DNA of 64,000 nt from Chamaecyparis obtusa (lineage: Eukaryota; Streptophyta; Pinopsida; Cupressales; Cupressaceae). Below, piece after piece: positions 49,203-62,007 of the stretch (the first letter of the stretch is position 1; each line of letters opens with the position of its first letter). The translations under genes were made by a program, and so were the position numbers. The notes under the pieces were generated by a model that was given only the letters and a program-made list of their open reading frames with translations, had not been told where the DNA came from and searched no databases. The DNA lies in the NCBI GenBank assembly GCA_027943335.1, contig BSBK01014857.1, forward strand, positions 1 through 64,000. The letters are read 5' to 3'.

Positions 49203-51734
49203 AAAAATACAATATATACATCTCCACCTTGCATGCGGCAGGAGTCAAAAACCTAACTAGGGTTATTGAAGATTTTCATTAAAATAATAGCTAACCCTAA
49301 CTCAATCAAGTCTGATCATAAATGTAACTCTACAAATGTGGCCGATCAGACCTCAAGTTTGCGTGCCCATCCTTGTACTACATCAATCTGCAAACAAGCA
49401 ACCTGGATTCATCCACCTTCCTACACAAAATCTCACCATGAATGCTAAAATGGTACCTTTTTGGGGATAGGACTCGAACCATGGCAGCCAGCCAGACTTC
49501 TTCATCAACCTCCTCAACTATAAATGTCTTGCAGACATAAATTCTTTGAGCTACCCCGCTGTTGTATCTTACTGAATCAAAAATTGGTAGAAACCCTTGT
49601 AGAGACACATTTGAATTTGAAATATAACGGCTAGCGGCAAATTTTTAAAATACAACCGTTGATGTCCTTTTCTTCTCGGTAGATGAACGGCCTAAATTAA
49701 CTTTCTAACAGTCATAAAACCCCTCTAAAAAGTCCAAATCCACATCGGCATGTTTGGACCAATAAGAATCTAGCATTTTGGCACATCAGCATGTTTGGAC
49801 CCACCTCGAGCCTTTCTTCCTCTAAGTCATTCGGTGACCACACGACCGAAGACTTTTTCTTATTCACGAAATCCTTGGCTTCACCCTGGTCTGGTCAAGC
49901 GATTCAGAAAACAAGGCATTTCATTGAATCATTAAGTCTCTTTACTAACCTTGGTCAAATTAAGCGAACACGAGAAACCCCTTCGGTCACTGATTCGTAG
50001 AATGTTTTCTTTAACCACTCATGAGAATTCTGCCTTACATTTGGTGAACTAGTGACTGAAGACAATCGCCAAGTCACTGAGAATTTTAGAGCCTCAATAA
50101 CTTATCCTACGATTTTGCAAATACACACATTTACACATTTGCCAAATCATTTAGAGCACTGCTATCTTATCATGTGAATGAGCGACCAAAGAGAAGTTAT
50201 CGGGGCCACCAAATATTTTGTCAAACTTGGGCTCAGGCCTGCCACCTATCAACTTCCCATTCACTCCAACTACTCTGTAGGCATACATCTCGGCAAGTCT
50301 CTGACAACGGACCCACTGCAACCAAGATTTTGATGCAACGGCGGGCGTAAGATTGCATGCCTGAAGAATATTCTTTCTGATCATGTGCCTGCCATAAATC
50401 TCCATTAAGTCATGACCCCACTGACATATTAGTCCACTTGTAAGTCTCCGTCAGCACATGATAACCAATCATATTTGAGCACATCAGCGCACCTAGCAAC
50501 ACGGTCCCATAGTCTATCTCTTTACTTTGACCAATGAAATGATGACATGTCACTCTGACCTAGCATTGGACCCACCTGATAGAGGCTGAACACTTAGCAA
50601 ATCAAACGGTCGGTGCATGATCTCATAGCCCTAACACAATGCATGAGATCATGCACCAACCATTGGATTTAAAAGCTATAGTCTACCAAGCCCGCTCTGA
50701 AAATCGGACAAGTCACCACCTCTCGACCAATAGGAAGCCTCCACATAGGACAACGTGGCAGTGGACCCACAAATGCTTGAAGCACTACAGACTTAAGGAA
50801 GATCAATGGTTGTCACAATTTCACAAGCCTCTAACTCATCCTTTACAAAATCTCAATGACCGTAAGATCTCGATGTTTGGGACCCCACATAAAACGACCA
50901 CAGGACTTCCTTGCGAATAGTCAACTAAAGAAAAGATGACTGTTCATTGGGTCACTAGTCTTTAAGGACTTAACAACTGAAATTAAGAGATTATGTGAAC
51001 CACTACATTCACTAAGTTGCTGAATAGAAAAAGTAATCGCCGACTGACACATTACCCTGATACCAAATCTACGACTAGTTTCATCTCCTCATGACCTCGA
51101 AAGATTCTTTCAGATTATACGACAACCGTCCGATGCAAAATCTTACCGCTACCTGCAGAACTAACCCCACTTTGACTTGGTGATTCGGTGATCGAATGTA
51201 ATTTTCATTCGCAAGATACTCTGAGGAACTGTGGTTAAGCTGAACGAATATGCGAACAAAGAGATTTCACTAGTTCGCTGAATCATGAATGAACCCAGGG
51301 TTAGATCAAGTGAATGTCCGACTGAAGATGATTCACAGAGTCACTAAATGTTTTAGGCACCGCCATTTCATTTCGTGACTAAGACTCTCTGTATTCACCA
51401 TGTCACAAGAAGAAAAGACAACCGCCAGAAAGAATAAGAGAACTGGCGACCGATGGGAAAATATTACGCACATGGGTATTTAGGAAACTTAAGTTACTGA
51501 TAAAGTAATAAACAAATATAACAGGGGCTTAGAGTTTGCTAGGGTTTTAAGCCTCCAACGGCTATATTTTCAAATTTTAGACCTGCAGACTAGGGAATGA
51601 AACAAATTGCAGAGGCCGGGAGACAAGCCATAACCTCATGAAATTTTTAGGGATGCCTAGCAGGAGTAAAACAGAGACCCTAGGATAGATATTAGCCAAA
51701 TTTGCATGCATATGAAAATTAGGATAACAGTCCC

Positions 51735-52609
51735 CATCGAAGTTGAAATTATATGTATCACTATCAGTCAGGGATCCAAAGAACAGATTCTTGCATATAA
51801 CGCAAGTGTAGGCCACACAAACATGTGAGCTCATGGAGGAGGTGGAAGTGCCAGCAGCATTAGGATGAGGAGGAAACAATGTTGTGTTCTGCGTAACTAG
51901 TAGATCACTCAATGTGTGAATGGCTCGAATAGTCTATGAGCCGACCTCAACAATAATGTTTGGATGCTAGACTATGGGAGGTGTTGAAATGTTGGGAGGG
52001 GGGACATATGTGCAGAGCGCCTAAACCTACACCCTGGTTCAGTCTCATACTCCAATAATTCACCTTGTGACCGACCACAAATTTAGCATACAATTTTCTA
52101 ATAAAATAAAATGGGACATCCAAATTGTTGTGAGGTGGTCTATCAAAAACCATCCACCAACGATCCCAAAAGTTGTCATGTATTGCACTATTTGTGCACC
52201 ATTTAATTAACAACTTGGTTTTTTTATGGTCTACTTTTAGACAAATTTTAGGATCCACAAAAAGATTAGCTATGTCATGTTTTGTTATATTTAGGTTCAT
52301 GACTTGATCATAATCAAGCCCATCATCAAACTAGGCATGTATGGATTCGCATCAAAGAAGTGCAATATTATATTGTTGTGTCAGTTTCTCCATGTTTTCA
52401 ATTATTGAGTTCAATGTCGTAAACATGGGGTGCAATGTGGGGATATTGGCATATGTAGTTTGAAATCCTCTAAGTTAAGCTAGATTATCTCATATTAGAT
52501 CTTCTAAACGGTGAGGGTTTGTGACAGATACATCTTCTGGAGGTGGGGGATTATTGGGAGGTGGTTCTGAATTGTTTGTGGGATCATTAGGAGGGTTTTC
52601 TGATTCCAT
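51735..52609 (-). pseudogene. Exon 1 of second gene of the giant transposon
   Basis: The ATG at 52609 opens a Pro/Asn-rich N-terminus (MESENPPNDPTNNSEPPPNN), then text with several stops. An open stretch (51947-52300) includes FVDPKICLKVDHKKTKLLIK and FWDRWWMVFDRPP. After a frame change, 51735-51912 reads a Ser/Thr-rich part with CVAYTCVICKNLFFGS and ends FNFDGD at the gypsy insertion. The frame continues in 29502-29416. The gene runs toward the transposase, so the two are convergent. No family is recognised; the CX2C pair may be part of a metal-binding site (weak). Confidence 0.55.
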
Positions 52610-53046
52610 GTTTGATAACAATGAAAAACAAATTGATAATTACAATGAATTCTAAAAAACAATACAAAAACTCATTGCTACCCTAATTTTTATATAAAAA
52701 CTATATATTTATATTTAAAGAAAATAAAAACAATACAAATTAAGAGCTTTCACATACTTGAAAAATTAGGAAAAATTGGTTAGGGGAAATAATATCAGAT
52801 ATCGGATAGCCCTAGCTACATTCACATTTTTACAATGAAAAAACATTGAACGTGGCTGGGTACAGAGATTTATAATTATTGGCAAATATTGGATATCTGA
52901 TATTATCAAATATCTGATTTTCCCTTTAGCTAAATGGTTTCTAGCTTGGCCAAATGTACTGACACCCAGGCTACTAAAAAGTCAACAAATCTATTTTTGC
53001 GCTTTTGGACGAGTGAAAATTGGTTTTTTTCACATTGCCACTTTTT
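52610..53046. other. Right subterminal region of giant transposon
   Basis: Contains the 5' flank of gene 2 and a GATATC-type motif cluster at 52795-52922 (CAGATATCGGATAG, TGGATATCTGATA, CAAATATCTGATTTTCC). The last 60 bp match the right end of the MITE. Confidence 0.6.
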
Positions 53047-53072
53047 GACATACCATGATCCTGCACATACCC
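53047..53072. repeat. Right terminal inverted repeat of giant transposon
   Basis: Ends CCTGCACATACCC; inverted partner of 17031-17056. It is preceded by GCCACTTTTTG, the same word found at the right end of the MITE. Confidence 0.8.
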
Positions 53073-54956
53073 TCAACTTTGTCCTTCTTTACTTCTGACC
53101 AAATCAAGCTTACATCATTTGAGGCTTTCACAAACTTGACATCACCTTCAGGATCCAATACTGGTTCTTTGGTCTTTTTAGGCCTTTCCTGACCTTGCAT
53201 CCTTGATCTACAGAACTTTGAGATGTGTCCAACCTTGTGACAAGAGTGACAAATGAATGGAGGCCTTATATTCCTCGGTGCATTGACATGAGTCACCATT
53301 TTACATTGTCTCACTGAGTGACCATTATAGTTACATATCTAACATGTAACATTCTGAGAACTTATATTTGTCTAATTCTGATTTCTCTGATCATGCTGAA
53401 TCCTATTCTTTTTACTAGTTTTGCAAATCATAGCTCTATGACCAAATTTATTGCATGAATAACAGTAACCATTAAAAGGTCTTACCTTTGTACAGTTCCT
53501 CGCTGTGTGTCCATGCTTGTTACATGCAAAACAAGTACGGTCCACTAGCTTGTGCTCATTCTTAGGTGGTTCAATATTATCTTTAGTTTGATCTTTAGTC
53601 TTCTTAGCATCAATAGAGTCTTTTTCTATATCCTTTCCTGCTTGCATGTTGTCAATCTAATTTTGTGCTTCATTGTATCCAATGCAGCTAATATCTCCTT
53701 TTTCTCTTCTTACATATAGCTGAGATTCTATCAAATCAAAACTAGTGTACAATTTGTCAATGGGTATGTGCAAGATCATGAGGGGCCAAACTATGCCCTT
53801 AAGTGGCAATGAAAAATCAGCAAATCAGGGTTAGTCAACTTGACGTGAAAATTTCAACTAGTTATGAGCCTAATATCAAAAGTTGTAAGAATAGAATCTA
53901 TAGAAAATTGAATGTAGTTTCTAAAATATTAGGCCTTTTTTGAGAAAAAGTTAGTATGATTGGTGAAAAGTATAGAATTCAATGCAACAGTACAAAAATT
54001 TTAGGAAAATAATAAGAAGTAGGTGTATGTCTGACCACCTTAATCATAATCAAATGATAATATTTTATTATAATATTTTATATATAAGTAGTAGACTCAT
54101 GCTCATATGTGACGCATATTTGTTTGTAATTTTATTCCAAAAAAATAATTAATTATGAATTTTTTTCTACAATATTTTCAGAATAAAAAAACTCGTGTCT
54201 GACCACCTTAACTCATTCAAAACTTTACAAAATTCAAAATTTGATTTTTTTTCCTTATAGTAGGTGAAGCATAGAATGTGATGCATTTTTTGGATTTAAA
54301 AAATGTTATACCGTCTGAAAGTTATAGTCATTTTTCAATCAATATATAAATCAGCACTTTAGAGGTAGCTCAATTAGAAAATAACTAATAATTACTTACC
54401 AAATTCAAAATTTGACAACAATTATATTGATAGAAAGCTGATAATCTCCTTAAGATACCCTTTTCATTTTATCAAATTTGGGTGAAAAAAAAGTCGTTAG
54501 TTATACTGTCAAAGTTTTGAATTGACATCGCCACTTTTTGGCCCCTCATGATCTTGCACATACCCCAATATGATTCTTTTTTTCTTTCAATTTAGACTCC
54601 AAGATTTTTTTGCTATTCCTTAGCTCCAAGATTTCCATGTTTTGTTGCCTTAGTTCTTTATTGAGTTGAAGGTTATATTTGTCTTGTTCATTATAGACTT
54701 CTTGATTGTTAATTAGTTTATCATCAAATTCTTCAAGCTGATCTTTTAAGGATGCATTTTCTTCTTTTAGCTTCTTGACCATTATCCCCATTTCACTGGT
54801 GGAACATTCTTTCAGATCCCTTCTTAGCTTTTTGATAACTAATTGATCATCACAGACTTTTTCTTTTAGTTCTTCAATTTCTCTTTCAGATTTGTCTAGG
54901 TCTTCAAGAGCGGCTTCAATATTTCTTTTCAGATATTTCATTTCTGCTTTGTCCAT
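53073..54956 (-). pseudogene. Copia gag: coiled coil plus four CCHC zinc knuckles
   Basis: The ATG at 54956 lies about 42 nt after the primer-binding site. The first 125 residues are a coiled coil (MDKAEMKYLKRNIEAALEDL; KLKEENASLKDQLEEFDDKL). The MITE then splits the frame; deleting it with one CAAT copy restores the frame. Four CX2CX4HX4C knuckles follow: CFACNKHGHTARNC, CYSCNKFGHRAMIC, a third with a TAG between its first two Cys (ICNYNGHSVRQC), and CHSCHKVGHISKFC. A basic and acidic tail reaches the junction with the giant transposon at 53073 and continues from 17026 for about 15 codons to TGA. It acts as nucleocapsid protein in the family; here it is decayed. Confidence 0.82.
53762..54565. 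mobile_element. 804-bp MITE derived from the giant transposon
   Basis: Perfect 26-bp TIRs (53762-53787 and 54540-54565) starting GGGTATGTGCAAGATCATG. Exact 4-bp TSD CAAT (53758-53761 and 54566-54569). The first roughly 760 bp follow the left end of the giant transposon and the last 60 bp follow its right end, so it is an internal-deletion derivative. It carries no ORF and lies inside copia gag. Confidence 0.93.
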
Positions 54957-54997
54957 GATCTCCTCAAGTGGTTAAACTTCTTTGCTGAGGGACCAGA

Positions 54998-55009
54998 GCT
55001 CTGATACCA
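54998..55009 (-). other. Primer-binding site (initiator Met-tRNA) of level-1 copia element
   Basis: The minus strand reads TGGTATCAGAGC, the exact complement of the plant initiator Met-tRNA 3' end used by copia elements, two nt inside the LTR edge. Confidence 0.92.
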
Positions 55010-55011
55010 AT

Positions 55012-56138
55012 TGTTAGGAATGGGAACACTAAGAGGGGGGGGGAGGGGGGGGGGGGCAGTGAATCAGTGTTCACTATATTTTAACTTTTTGCTTTAATCT
55101 TTAAACTGAACTTAAATGCTTAAGTACTGAAATAAACATCCACATAAACATGAAACAATGAGATCAATATGGTTATGGGGAAAACCAAAATAGGTAAAAA
55201 CCCCGGTGGGAATTGACACCCACTAATATTCTATACTAGTGTTTTGTGATCTTTGTTAGAAGATTCCTTAACCTTGTTAGGAGTTGCTTTACAATGCATT
55301 AAGTAGAGTAGACCTTGTTAAGGATCAGACCCTGTTAGGAGGCTTTTACAATAGTCCCTGTTAGGGGAGAGGAATGCACTATCCAAAAGCTCACTACTCA
55401 AGTGGTGAAGGCTACAATCTTCTGATCTCAGATACACACTATAACTGCTAGATAAATTGTCACTGTAACACTACTTGTCAGATCAGTTTCTTTGATGCAT
55501 TGATGATTTGACCTCTTGCAAATCTCTAATACATCTTATAGACTCTTCGCACACTTTTTTCTCTACTTATCACAACTCTATCTCAACTTCCATATTGAAT
55601 ACAATGGGTGCATCTCATATTTATATGCGCATATAGAATAAAGAACCAGGTCAACTCTTAAGCCTACTACATACAATTTTTCCAATCGAATTGGCTCAAG
55701 CATGTTTACAAACAAACATATATACATGTTGGAAACCTAATTACAATAGGTATATAGCCTTTACATCATTAGATTATAACCCCAACTCAAAATTATAATA
55801 GTCATCTGCTTACTCTATTTTTGACTGGCACACACTGGCTGTGCAACTTCAACTTCCTGTATCTTTCTCATACTTGCATATCTGATCATGCACTCATAGA
55901 CTAAGCATGAATATAGTCCAACCAACTTAACTTCTAGGGCACACACCATAATTCTACTGTATACAAGTACGTTGATGCTCTGAGCTGCAGGAACTTTGTA
56001 CACTACCCAGTCTTCAACACTTAACCAATTTCTGATCTTCTCATCAAGTGCACTGACTCCAAACTACTATATGACTTTGCTGCCATAATAACAACACTAT
56101 ATTAAGTCATATACATTAGTATAGACAACTTTCCAACA
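55012..56138 (-). repeat. 5' LTR of level-1 copia element
   Basis: 1127 bp. The minus strand begins TGTTGGAAAG and ends CATTCCTAACA. Partner of 1549-2677. A G-rich run (55026-55055) near its inner edge is expanded relative to the other LTR. Confidence 0.92.
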
Positions 56139-56143
56139 CACAT

Positions 56144-58600
56144 TCCAAAGCCATGAAAAAAAAAGTTTTATTAAAAAAAGAAATCATTTGATTTTATTAA
56201 TTAAATAAAATCTTCATAAGCTTTACAATTCATAGAAATGTAGATCTCTACATAATAATAATAAACCTAACAAACCTAGCAATATCCTAATGAACCTAGG
56301 ATAGACCTAATCATAATTAAAAAAGCCATTGTAACTTCATGGTGTACTCCAAGATTCTATGGAGAAATTATTTTATATAGATCAAGACTTATATCTATAA
56401 GCATTATTAACAAAAGTAAACAATGTGAACAAAAAAGTTTTATGATCATTCTTTGAAATTAAACATATTAAAATAAATCAAGAGGTAGGAGTATACCATG
56501 GAGATACCTCTTTATGAACTAAATTCAATGTACCCACTATGCTCAAAAAATATGTTGATGCAATAGTATTGTCCATCAAAAGACGTACATTTTTTAATAA
56601 TTCTTAAGAAACATACACAACACGAAAAAAAAATATATATGTTGAAAATAAATGTTGATGCAATAGTATTGTCCACAAAAAGACCTATATTTGTTGAGAA
56701 TTGTTAACATAAATATAAGGGTGATCTCACAAAAGTGTGTCCCACTTTTGGGGCATGAAGAAAAAATGACTATCTGTAATTTTTTTTCATTTTAAACCCC
56801 ATTTTTTTTAATGGGGGTCTTCATACAAAGGGGTAAAAGGCCTTTGTGCAAATTTATTGAGGTGTCAAAGTTTGTATGAAGGGATAAAAGGCCTTTGTGC
56901 ACATACATTGACATGTTGTTTTCATATTTTTTCCAAGCATATTTTCCTGAACGTACCTTCTTATTTTTCTTCATGTGAATCCCCTTTGAGTGCGAAGGGG
57001 TGTTCACGCGAAGACCCTAAATTGGGATTTCCTCTGCAAGGCCAATAAATTTCTATAAAATATTTCCCTTCGAAGGTCTTGATTAAAGACCAAATAAATC
57101 AATTTTCAGAAACACAAATTCTAGATGATGCTACTCAAATCAATCTTTCCAATGATTATGATTTTAATATATATTGAGTTTACTATGACTTTCTATTTTT
57201 CATTTTATTAAACATAGGTTGTTTGACTATTTAGAAACTACTATATTTGATGCATCTAGAAAAATAGTAGATTATTAAAAAAATTAATAAAAAATATCTT
57301 GGAAATAGATATTTATGTTACCTTTCTAACAAAAAAGGAAAATATGAATTTTGATATATATAGATCAAGTTAGTGTGATCTGTATGAAGCTATGTCTAAA
57401 TTACAGTTAATATCACTTCATAACTCATAAACTATAAAAACTTTAACCAAATTAAACAAAAGCAATTGGATGCTCTAGAAACTAGTGTTAAAAACATAAC
57501 CTTCAAAGAATTACATCGTTATCACTTTTGGAGGAAAATGTTATGTTGATATGAGTTAATGTCAGTCCTTTAAAATGTTGATTTTTTATGTACACATTTG
57601 GTAAGATCTAGATATACTATTCAAACTTGTGTCTTAAGGGTCAACTTTTAGCTTTATTGTATGTGGTATTATTTTATGATTGACATTACTAAATATCCAT
57701 AGTTCTTTTATCCTTGATTATGCATAATGTGTTAGTAACTTAATATTTGTTGTTGTAACAAGGTGCAAAATATGTGATAATAGTTTTGTGTTTCTCTTAG
57801 AATTTAAATATATGCATGCCATTCTTTCTACATATATATTTGCAAGTAAGTTCCAACAAAAAAGGTAACAAAACCTATAGGATAGATGATCCCATCATCA
57901 TCTATCATCGTTTGTGTTAGCTTCAAATTTCCTTGTACACGTCATGGAAAATTGTTATAGTTTGATCTCTCTTCATTCCCCTATGCTAGAAGAACTACAT
58001 AAACATGTCACGGCTATCTATATGATTTGAAAGAGGGTAATAATCAAGTGTAAATTCCATGTCATTTTGTAAAGAAGATATTTGTTTGAGTTAAAGGGTG
58101 GGATATAATAAAATGAATATATCTACCCTCTCACTTAACTTACATTGATACGAGTCACATTGAATACAATTCTAATAGAAAAAAGCCAAATCTCCTAGAT
58201 CTAAATGGTTCATGTCCTTGTATCTGAGATTCAAAATCAATGCATCTTTGAAGAATCTTTAATTTTTTAACAAGTAATTCCTATCTCCCTATTATTCCCT
58301 CATCAACCAAAAAAAATACGAGAACATTTTTTAATCAAGTGTGTCCCCTTGTAACAATATTTATACTAAACTAATCACCAATAGAATGTCCATCATTAAA
58401 TTTAGTACCTAAAATCCTCAACTACTCTTTATCCCTAGAGATCTCTTCACATGTACACCTACTACATCATTCTTCCTTTTCATATGCTTACATTAAAAAA
58501 AAATCCAAATTATATGAGTTACAACCCTCTCTACATGCATTCTAATTAACCAATAAAATATATGATAATACTATAATTTATAAAACCAAAGACAATAGAA
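56144..58600. other. AT-rich right flank, no gene
   Basis: The first 300 bp repeat text seen left of the nest (AAATGTAGATCTCTACATAA; AACCTAGCAATATCC). A short direct repeat with AAAAGGCCTTTGTGCA occurs near 56838 and 56886. Elsewhere AT-rich with no credible ORF. Confidence 0.5.
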
Positions 58601-59240
58601 ACCCACATCACTTTGTTGAGCTGATGAGCCCTAGGAGTCTTCTGAACCTCCAATGAAGCCTTCACTACACAATCTAGGCTTATAATATGAATGATCTTCC
58701 TCAATACTAACCACCTTTGGAATTTCCATAGCTATTAAGAATTCTTTAATTTTTTCCCAAAATTACTCTTCCTCCTCCCTATAGCCCACTAGCCCTTATT
58801 CCATAAAATTTCATGCAACCAACCAACACCATCATTTGGCACCAAATCTAACATTTGTTTCAAAAAATCTAGACTTCTCTCTACAAAAAGGTTCCTCTTG
58901 GATACCAATGAAGGCTTAGGGGATTGAATTAAAGGATATTTTCCCAATTCCCTACTAAAACACTTAGCCACATAGTAATATCAATAATTTAGATAAGCCT
59001 TATCTAAATCAACATTTTCTAGCATATCCTGAAGTTCTCCTAGATAGAGATTGTAAATTAGCCATTTACATAGCATCATGGTTGCATCTTTCATCTCACC
59101 TACAACTAGCAAAATATCTAGAAACATGCTTACAATGTCAATATTAATCCTATACTAATTATAAAACTTCTAAACTACATCTCCTAACACCACCTTCACT
59201 ACATAAATAATGAACCCATGATCTTTACTAAAAATTCAAC
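58600..59240 (-). pseudogene. Decayed minus-strand coding trace, unknown
   Basis: Read minus, consecutive segments look like real protein: EMKDATMMLCKWLIYNLYLG, then VAKCFSRELGKYPLIQSPKP, FVERSLDFLKQMLDLVP, GVGWLHEILWNKG. They lie in nearly one frame with stops between. I do not recognise the family. The local composition differs from the flanks, which supports a former gene. Confidence 0.35.
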
Positions 59241-59256
59241 TTAGCCTCTTGTCACT

Positions 59257-59291
59257 CCCCCCCCCCCCCCCAAAAAAAAAAAAAAAAAAAA
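59257..59291. repeat. Abutting C15 and A20 homopolymers
   Basis: Fifteen C directly followed by about twenty A. Could be assembly noise or a true mononucleotide junction. Confidence 0.9.
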
Positions 59292-60899
59292 GACATTCAA
59301 AATTTCTACTAATTAGTCTTAATGAAGTGTCCATTGTTAACCTCTAGAGCTTGCTACCTACCATCATGCAAAGTGACACATCTAGAGAATTGCTCCTATC
59401 ATTCTACTGGTATTTCATATATGTTATGTCATCCACCCCACACATTTTTATATCGAGAATTTGTGAGCTTGAAATTTCATAAAATCAAAAGCTTGTATTT
59501 AGTTTTCCTTTAATGATGTTATTGTTCTCTTGCATCCAATTAAATTCTCTATAATTATACTTAAATATCTTCTTTAAGAAACTATATAGTTGAAAAAAAA
59601 TTCATCATAATATTAAGCTTAATGTGTTGAATGTTAAGTCTTTACTTTCTGATTAATGTTTTGATGCTCAAATTTATAGACCAATAACATATTATTTTTT
59701 CAGAAGGAAAACCTTTTTAAATTAGAACTATAAATATAAATGTGATGATCTAAATTTCCTTTCAATTGTTTTCATTGGCAAATGTAATTGCAATTCCATC
59801 TGATCAACTTACCTTTGTTTTTTTTAAATATCTTTCTTTAAGAATCTATACATTCGAGAATATTCTCATCATAAAAATAGTATTACATGTCAAATAAGGT
59901 TTAAGTAAACTAAGGTTTGATGTTTAAAGTAAAATAAGGTTCATGTTTTGATCCTTACATTTGAAATTTCTTGATACTTGTGTTCACCCTAATGGGATGT
60001 TTCCTTGTTAAGGTTTTTCTTTTCTGAAATATTTTTGGCTGCCTTCCTATTTCATTTACCCATGGAAGATAACACTGGGACACTCTAATGGTACTAGAAA
60101 TGAAGACAGCGGTGGTGTTGCCATAGGTTTGCAACTAACTATTGCAAAAATATTTGTGTCGTATATGCCTTTTTCAAAATCCTTTACAAGATCGCTAAAA
60201 TTTCATATTGGAAAACTGATTGATGATTGAGTAGTAGTTAATTGGTTTGGTTATCGATTACCATATTACATTAAAGGATTGATTTAATACTCAAGAAAAG
60301 CCATTGTTCTATATTGGTTACTGCTTATCATGCTATATTGAAAATAATTATGATTTACCATAAAAATCATGTTAATTAATATTTTAATTAAATTAGTATT
60401 TATATATTAGGACATATTGACTACAAAAGTTAATAATTAAAATTATTCTATTTATTAAAAATATTTTGTAAAATATTCTTAAAATAAAGAAGAAATAGTT
60501 TACTTCTTGATATAATATGTTATTATGTTACTTATAATATACATATAATATCAAAAGTGAAAATGTCAATAGTAATAAATATCAATAGTTTAAATATATT
60601 TATATAAAAATGGAAAATATTAGTTTTGAATTACTCTATTTAGTTTAATAATTATTTTAATATTATTTGGGAACTATTTTCATTTATTCAATCAATAATT
60701 ATTTTTATTTATTTATGATATGTTATGTTATTTTTAATTATAAATTTAGATAGTTTAGTTTTTTGTGAAAAATAGTTGTTAAGGGGTAACATCTATTTTA
60801 TAATCCAAAAAAATTACATCGTTGTTATATATGCTACTCCAAGGACCTCTAACATAACCCATAGTGTTATTCTACACATAGCAATGCAACAAAAACCCA
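59292..60899. other. AT-rich sequence, no gene
   Basis: The segment 60350-60780 is extremely AT-rich (ATTAATATTTTAATTAAATT-like). No ORF of note. Confidence 0.5.
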
Positions 60900-61560
60900 A
60901 GGGTGGAACTTTACATAGCTAAAGAATCAAAATATGTCCTCATCGAATAAAAATATAACATTATAAAGCTTGAAATACATTCTATCGCAAATATAATATC
61001 CCTACCCAACAACAAACACACCATAGTACATACTATTATACAACATGTATATTCTAAATGAAAAGAGAAAACCAAGGTCATTTTTGTCTTCTTTGCCTTT
61101 TTTGTTTCCTCAATTTTGGCTTTGAGTCGGCATTTTAGGCTACAATCTTCATGGACCATTAGCTAGGGAATTCATGAGGGGGTCCTAGTTCTCACCATCA
61201 TCCTACATTTCATCTTAATGATAGGTCTAACTCAGCCTCCTCCTCATCATTGTCAATGTGTTCACTTGAAGAAATCCTCACCTAATCATATCCTTCTTTG
61301 AGCATGAATCATATAATCTTCTTGAGGAAAAAAGGTGTCTAGTAACAAAAGGGTTTCTAACCTCAAACAACATGAACTCAATGATATTGGCTAGGGGGTA
61401 ATTTCTTCACATCCTTCCCACAAAGTCAAACCACATAGTAGTCATATTCAATATCCCCAAACTTAATGTGAGTGTAGACATCATTGACAACAAGATGGAT
61501 GGAGAGATGGTAACACCTAAACTCAACTGAAGAAAACAAACCAGCATGCCCCTACATTAG
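60900..61560 (-). pseudogene. Decayed minus-strand coding trace with a second copy near 63.6 kb
   Basis: Minus-strand text FSSVEFRCYHLSIHLVVNDV, YTHIKFGDIEYDYYVVWLCG and KDVKKLP is in one frame at about 61540-61400, followed by many stops. A related phrase (TAATGTGAGTGTA, GGAGAGATGGT, CTAAACT) recurs at 63630-63710. Both may be fragments of one repeated family; function unknown. Confidence 0.35.
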
Positions 61561-62007
61561 ACATGTTGGATAGGGAAATTGGTGAGCACGGGCTCAGAAA
61601 ATGCAGTTAAGTAGTCAAACTACTTTTATAGGTTGTAAGAAATCTATGAAAGTTCCATTACTGCTTTAGGTACATTAGAACTTATGTTTCCTTCTCCTCT
61701 TCTTACTCTTATCTAGGATACTTTCCAAACTCCTCCATAAAGTATTATCTCCTCTCCTCTTCCTTCTCATGGATACCTATTCGTCATTGATCATTCTCCT
61801 CCGCCAAAGATTCTCTCTTCTCTTCTTCTTTGTTGTGGGATTTAGCCCACTATACATTAATCACCCCCATCAAATCTCACCAAAAAATTCATCCATAGCT
61901 TACATGCACAAACACATCATAATCATATATAAATGTACATCTACTCTCACTTACTTTCTAAATTGTACGTGCTCATAGGAAATATCTTTTATTTTTATAT
62001 CTTTTTC

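Larger units (their letters stand above)
29508..51729 (-). mobile_element. Level-3 Ty3/gypsy retrotransposon inside transposon gene 2
   Basis: Flanks GTCAC (29503-29507) and GTCCC (51730-51734) form a TSD with one mutation. Removing the element and one TSD copy joins FNFDGD to NSRKHTT in one frame of the host gene. LTRs are 3.34 and about 3.3 kb (the second corrected for a 9.1-kb insertion). Net length is about 13.1 kb. Minus-strand order is gag, zinc knuckle, protease, extra RNase H, RT, degenerate RNase H, integrase, 3' LTR. All domains are broken by stops and frame shifts. Confidence 0.9.
39299..51729 (-). repeat. 5' LTR of level-3 gypsy element, split by a 9.1-kb insertion
   Basis: LTR sequence runs 39299-40081, is interrupted by the level-4 element (40082-49202 plus duplicated AAAAA), and resumes 49208-51729. 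Net about 3.3 kb, matching 29508-32844. It ends AGGATAACA at 51729. Confidence 0.9.
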
